Assembly: GCA_028023455.1 (NCBI GenBank)
Contig: JAQFVV010000508.1
Coordinates: 156,001-220,000, forward strand
Source: Epiperipatus broadwayi
Lineage: Eukaryota > Onychophora > Udeonychophora > Euonychophora > Peripatidae
DNA length: 64,000 nt
Direction of reading: 5' to 3'
A model generated the notes under the pieces. It did no database searches, had not been told where the DNA came from, and saw only the letters and a list, made by a program, of their open reading frames with translations. A program made the translations under genes and the position numbers. Shown here piece by piece: positions 62,180-64,000 of the stretch. Numbering within the stretch: the first letter of the stretch is position 1; each line of letters begins with the position of its first letter.

Positions 62180-62450
62180 TTAGTCATATTCTGTCATCAT
62201 ATGGTGTACATTCTGGTTCTTGTAAATATGGCACCATTAACTTTGAGGTGGCAGGTTCCATTATATCTGGCACACAATGTATTAGGTATGAAGATGCTAC
62301 AGTGGGTAGAGGTATCCAAGTGTATTTTGGACCAGGATATCTATGTATGGTCATCCATTATACCTGATGCTGCAACAGGGTATGGCAGGTAAGGTCAATG
62401 GACTCATCCCATTATATCTGGCATCTAATGTTTAGGCCTGAACAGAGTTT
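62180..62450. repeat. Region with diverged direct repeats
   Basis: CCATTATATCTGGCA...AATGT at about 62260 and CCATTATATCTGGCATCTAATGT at about 62409 are repeated ~150 bp apart, with a related CCATTATACCTG between them near 62355. A 78-codon ORF (62131-62367) crosses the first copy and is not convincing as a gene. Confidence 0.4.
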
Positions 62451-62942
62451 AGATGCAAAAGAGGTTCAGCCATTAGACTGAAATTTAGAAAAAAAAAATG
62501 TTTTTTTTTATTTTCCCCTTAAGCTTTAAATTTTAAATCCATATCGGACATACTCTGTTATATAAGACCAGTATATATTCAAAAGGAATGACGATGAACA
62601 GATATATCAATTATTATTTTTTTTGGAAATTTAAAATTCATGTTAAAAAAAGTAAATAACATTAAAAGTAAATGATGAATGCAACATGTGATGGAGAGAA
62701 CAGATAGAGATCAACTTACAAATGGGTAATTAATATGTGATATTAAAAATAGAGGAATTAAGCAAGCTTAAACACCATTTTAAAAAAAATAGACAGTAAA
62801 TAGTTAGGTAGTGACATGGGGTGGTTAGGAGTCCTGCAGTATTGTATTTTGATATTAATAAATATAAAGTTATTTTGAATAATTATTAAGATACATGTTG
62901 CTTAGAAGTAGACTGGTATTTAGAAGTAAAAATAGGGAGAAT

Positions 62943-64000
62943 ATGGAAGAGATGTTAGACACTACTGTTGTTGGAGGGGAGAGTAATAGTGATAATAGTG
63001 ATAGGGAGGGGTCTTTATTGATCCAAACTCCTGGGGAGGTCTATGATGGATGATAATGAATCTCAGAGACTGGAAGAAAGCCAAAGAGCCTTACCAACCC
63101 AAGAACTCCTCACTGACCAGATTACTCAAGCACCTGAGAGTAGAGTAGTACATGATATTGGAAATATGACCATCATGCAAACATTTCAAAAAATGATGGT
63201 CAAGATGAGTCAGAACATGATGGACAAAATGAATAGCAACGTGGCAAAAATAGATAAAAATATGAATAAATTGGAGGCAAAAATGGTAACTAAAACTGAT
63301 ATCAATAGTATGAAAACCAATATCAATGGTATGAAAACAGATATCAATAGTATGGAGGCAAGAATAAATGCTAGTTTAGAATAAAACATGAATAGTATGG
63401 AGGCAAAGATAACTGCTAGCATGTGCAATAAAGTGGATGCTATGAGGGAAGATATGAATGTGAAATTAGAAAGTATGGAAACTAGAGATGTGATCAAGCT
63501 CGAAACAGAACTGAAAGAAGATGTATATCTTTTGAGGGAAGAATTGAAAAGTGATGTGAATAAGGTAGAAGCAACAGCAAAAGCAGAAATCGAGGAAGTT
63601 GAGGTAAAGTTGATTAAGAATATGGAACAATTATATTTTTGATTCAGAAATGTACAAAAAGACAGCATTGAACTAAAGCAAGGGATGGTTAAAATGAAAG
63701 AAGAGATGGATGAAAGGATTATACAGTGGGGTGACCGGTATACAGTCTTAACAGATAGTATTGTGGTTCAGCTTGGTACCAAACTTAAAGAGGTTTATAA
63801 GACCCATGAAACTTTCAAGGACGATATAAAGAAGAGTCAAGAAAAGCAAGAGAGTGAAATCAAAGAGGAAATTCAAGCCATTCATGCTAAATTGGCTTAT
63901 CTTTTGACCGTACTGGATAAAAAAGGTGAAATATCCAATGGGGTTGAAGATACATTGAATCGACGGTTGGACCAATTTGCAAACAAATTAATGTCTTTGG
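62943..64000 (+). pseudogene. Decayed coiled-coil, gag-like ORF running off the right edge
   Basis: An ATG at 62943 opens 36 codons (MEEMLDTTVVGGESNSDNSD...) that stop at a TGA near 63051. A second frame from 63043 runs to the window end with only two in-frame stops, TAA at 63382 and TGA at 63640. Both read on into the same heptad pattern, so they look like single mutations in one ORF of more than 320 codons. The core (residues ~50-125 of the second frame) has 7-residue repeats of the type I-N-S-M-K-T-D, then E/K-rich helices, predicting a long coiled coil. An acidic N-terminus followed by a coiled coil is seen in gag proteins of some Ty3/gypsy-type elements. No zinc knuckle or protease is in the window, so this assignment is tentative; a host coiled-coil pseudogene is possible. 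Confidence 0.45.

Overview
This is a very AT-rich, repeat-dense stretch of an animal nuclear genome. There are no operons, rRNA, tRNA or CRISPR arrays. The content is retroelement debris, foldback elements and long microsatellites of (TA)n, (TAA)n and (ATT)n type. The combination of Penelope-like retroelements (PLEs) with GIY-YIG endonuclease domains, APE-type LINEs and a hAT-type DNA transposon points to an invertebrate metazoan. I cannot name the species from sequence alone. Only two stretches could belong to non-repeat genes: a partial ORF at the left edge and a few short exon-like ORFs of low confidence.

Layout. 1-8408: the 3' end of an unrecognised ORF with ~56-residue internal repeats, plus its downstream sequence, present twice in direct orientation (copy 1 = 1-1910 + 4399-5788; copy 2 = 6130-8408). 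Copy 1 is split by a ~2.5-kb repeat (family R) that sits in a (TA)n tract. 8480-11580: AT-rich, no gene seen. 11593-14002: PLE-1, two head-to-head 3' pieces around a (TAA)n(ATC)n microsatellite. 14003-17500: a segment whose two ends are inverted TGTAACCAT motifs. 17501-18472: PLE-2. 18531-19002: two long hairpin elements. 19910-23652: a decayed, nearly full-length LINE with four internal (TA)n expansions. 23653-24240: a compound microsatellite and the 3' tail of an opposing repeat. 24430-26992: second copy of family R. 28245-30952: three large (ATT)n/(TAA)n blocks and a LINE 3' fragment. 33184-34440: PLE-3. 34441-39225: unassigned segment with a minisatellite. 39469-41940: PLE-4, the most complete copy. 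41950-48870: unassigned. 48875-49292: LTR-like end. 50617-51134: hAT-type non-autonomous transposon with a perfect 8-bp target duplication. 52755-52884: hairpin element. 57841-59436: unassigned element between (TA)n tracts. 62943-64000: decayed coiled-coil, gag-like ORF running off the right edge.

Common theme. All four PLE loci have the same plan: an inverted 3' fragment on the left facing a variably truncated forward copy on the right, often with (TA)n outside. A short motif, GTTACAA(TA)nTTGTAAC or one half of it, recurs at the PLE edges and at several non-PLE breakpoints. LINE 3' ends run directly into (ATT)n blocks. The window therefore shows retroelement ends, palindromes and microsatellites repeatedly occurring together.
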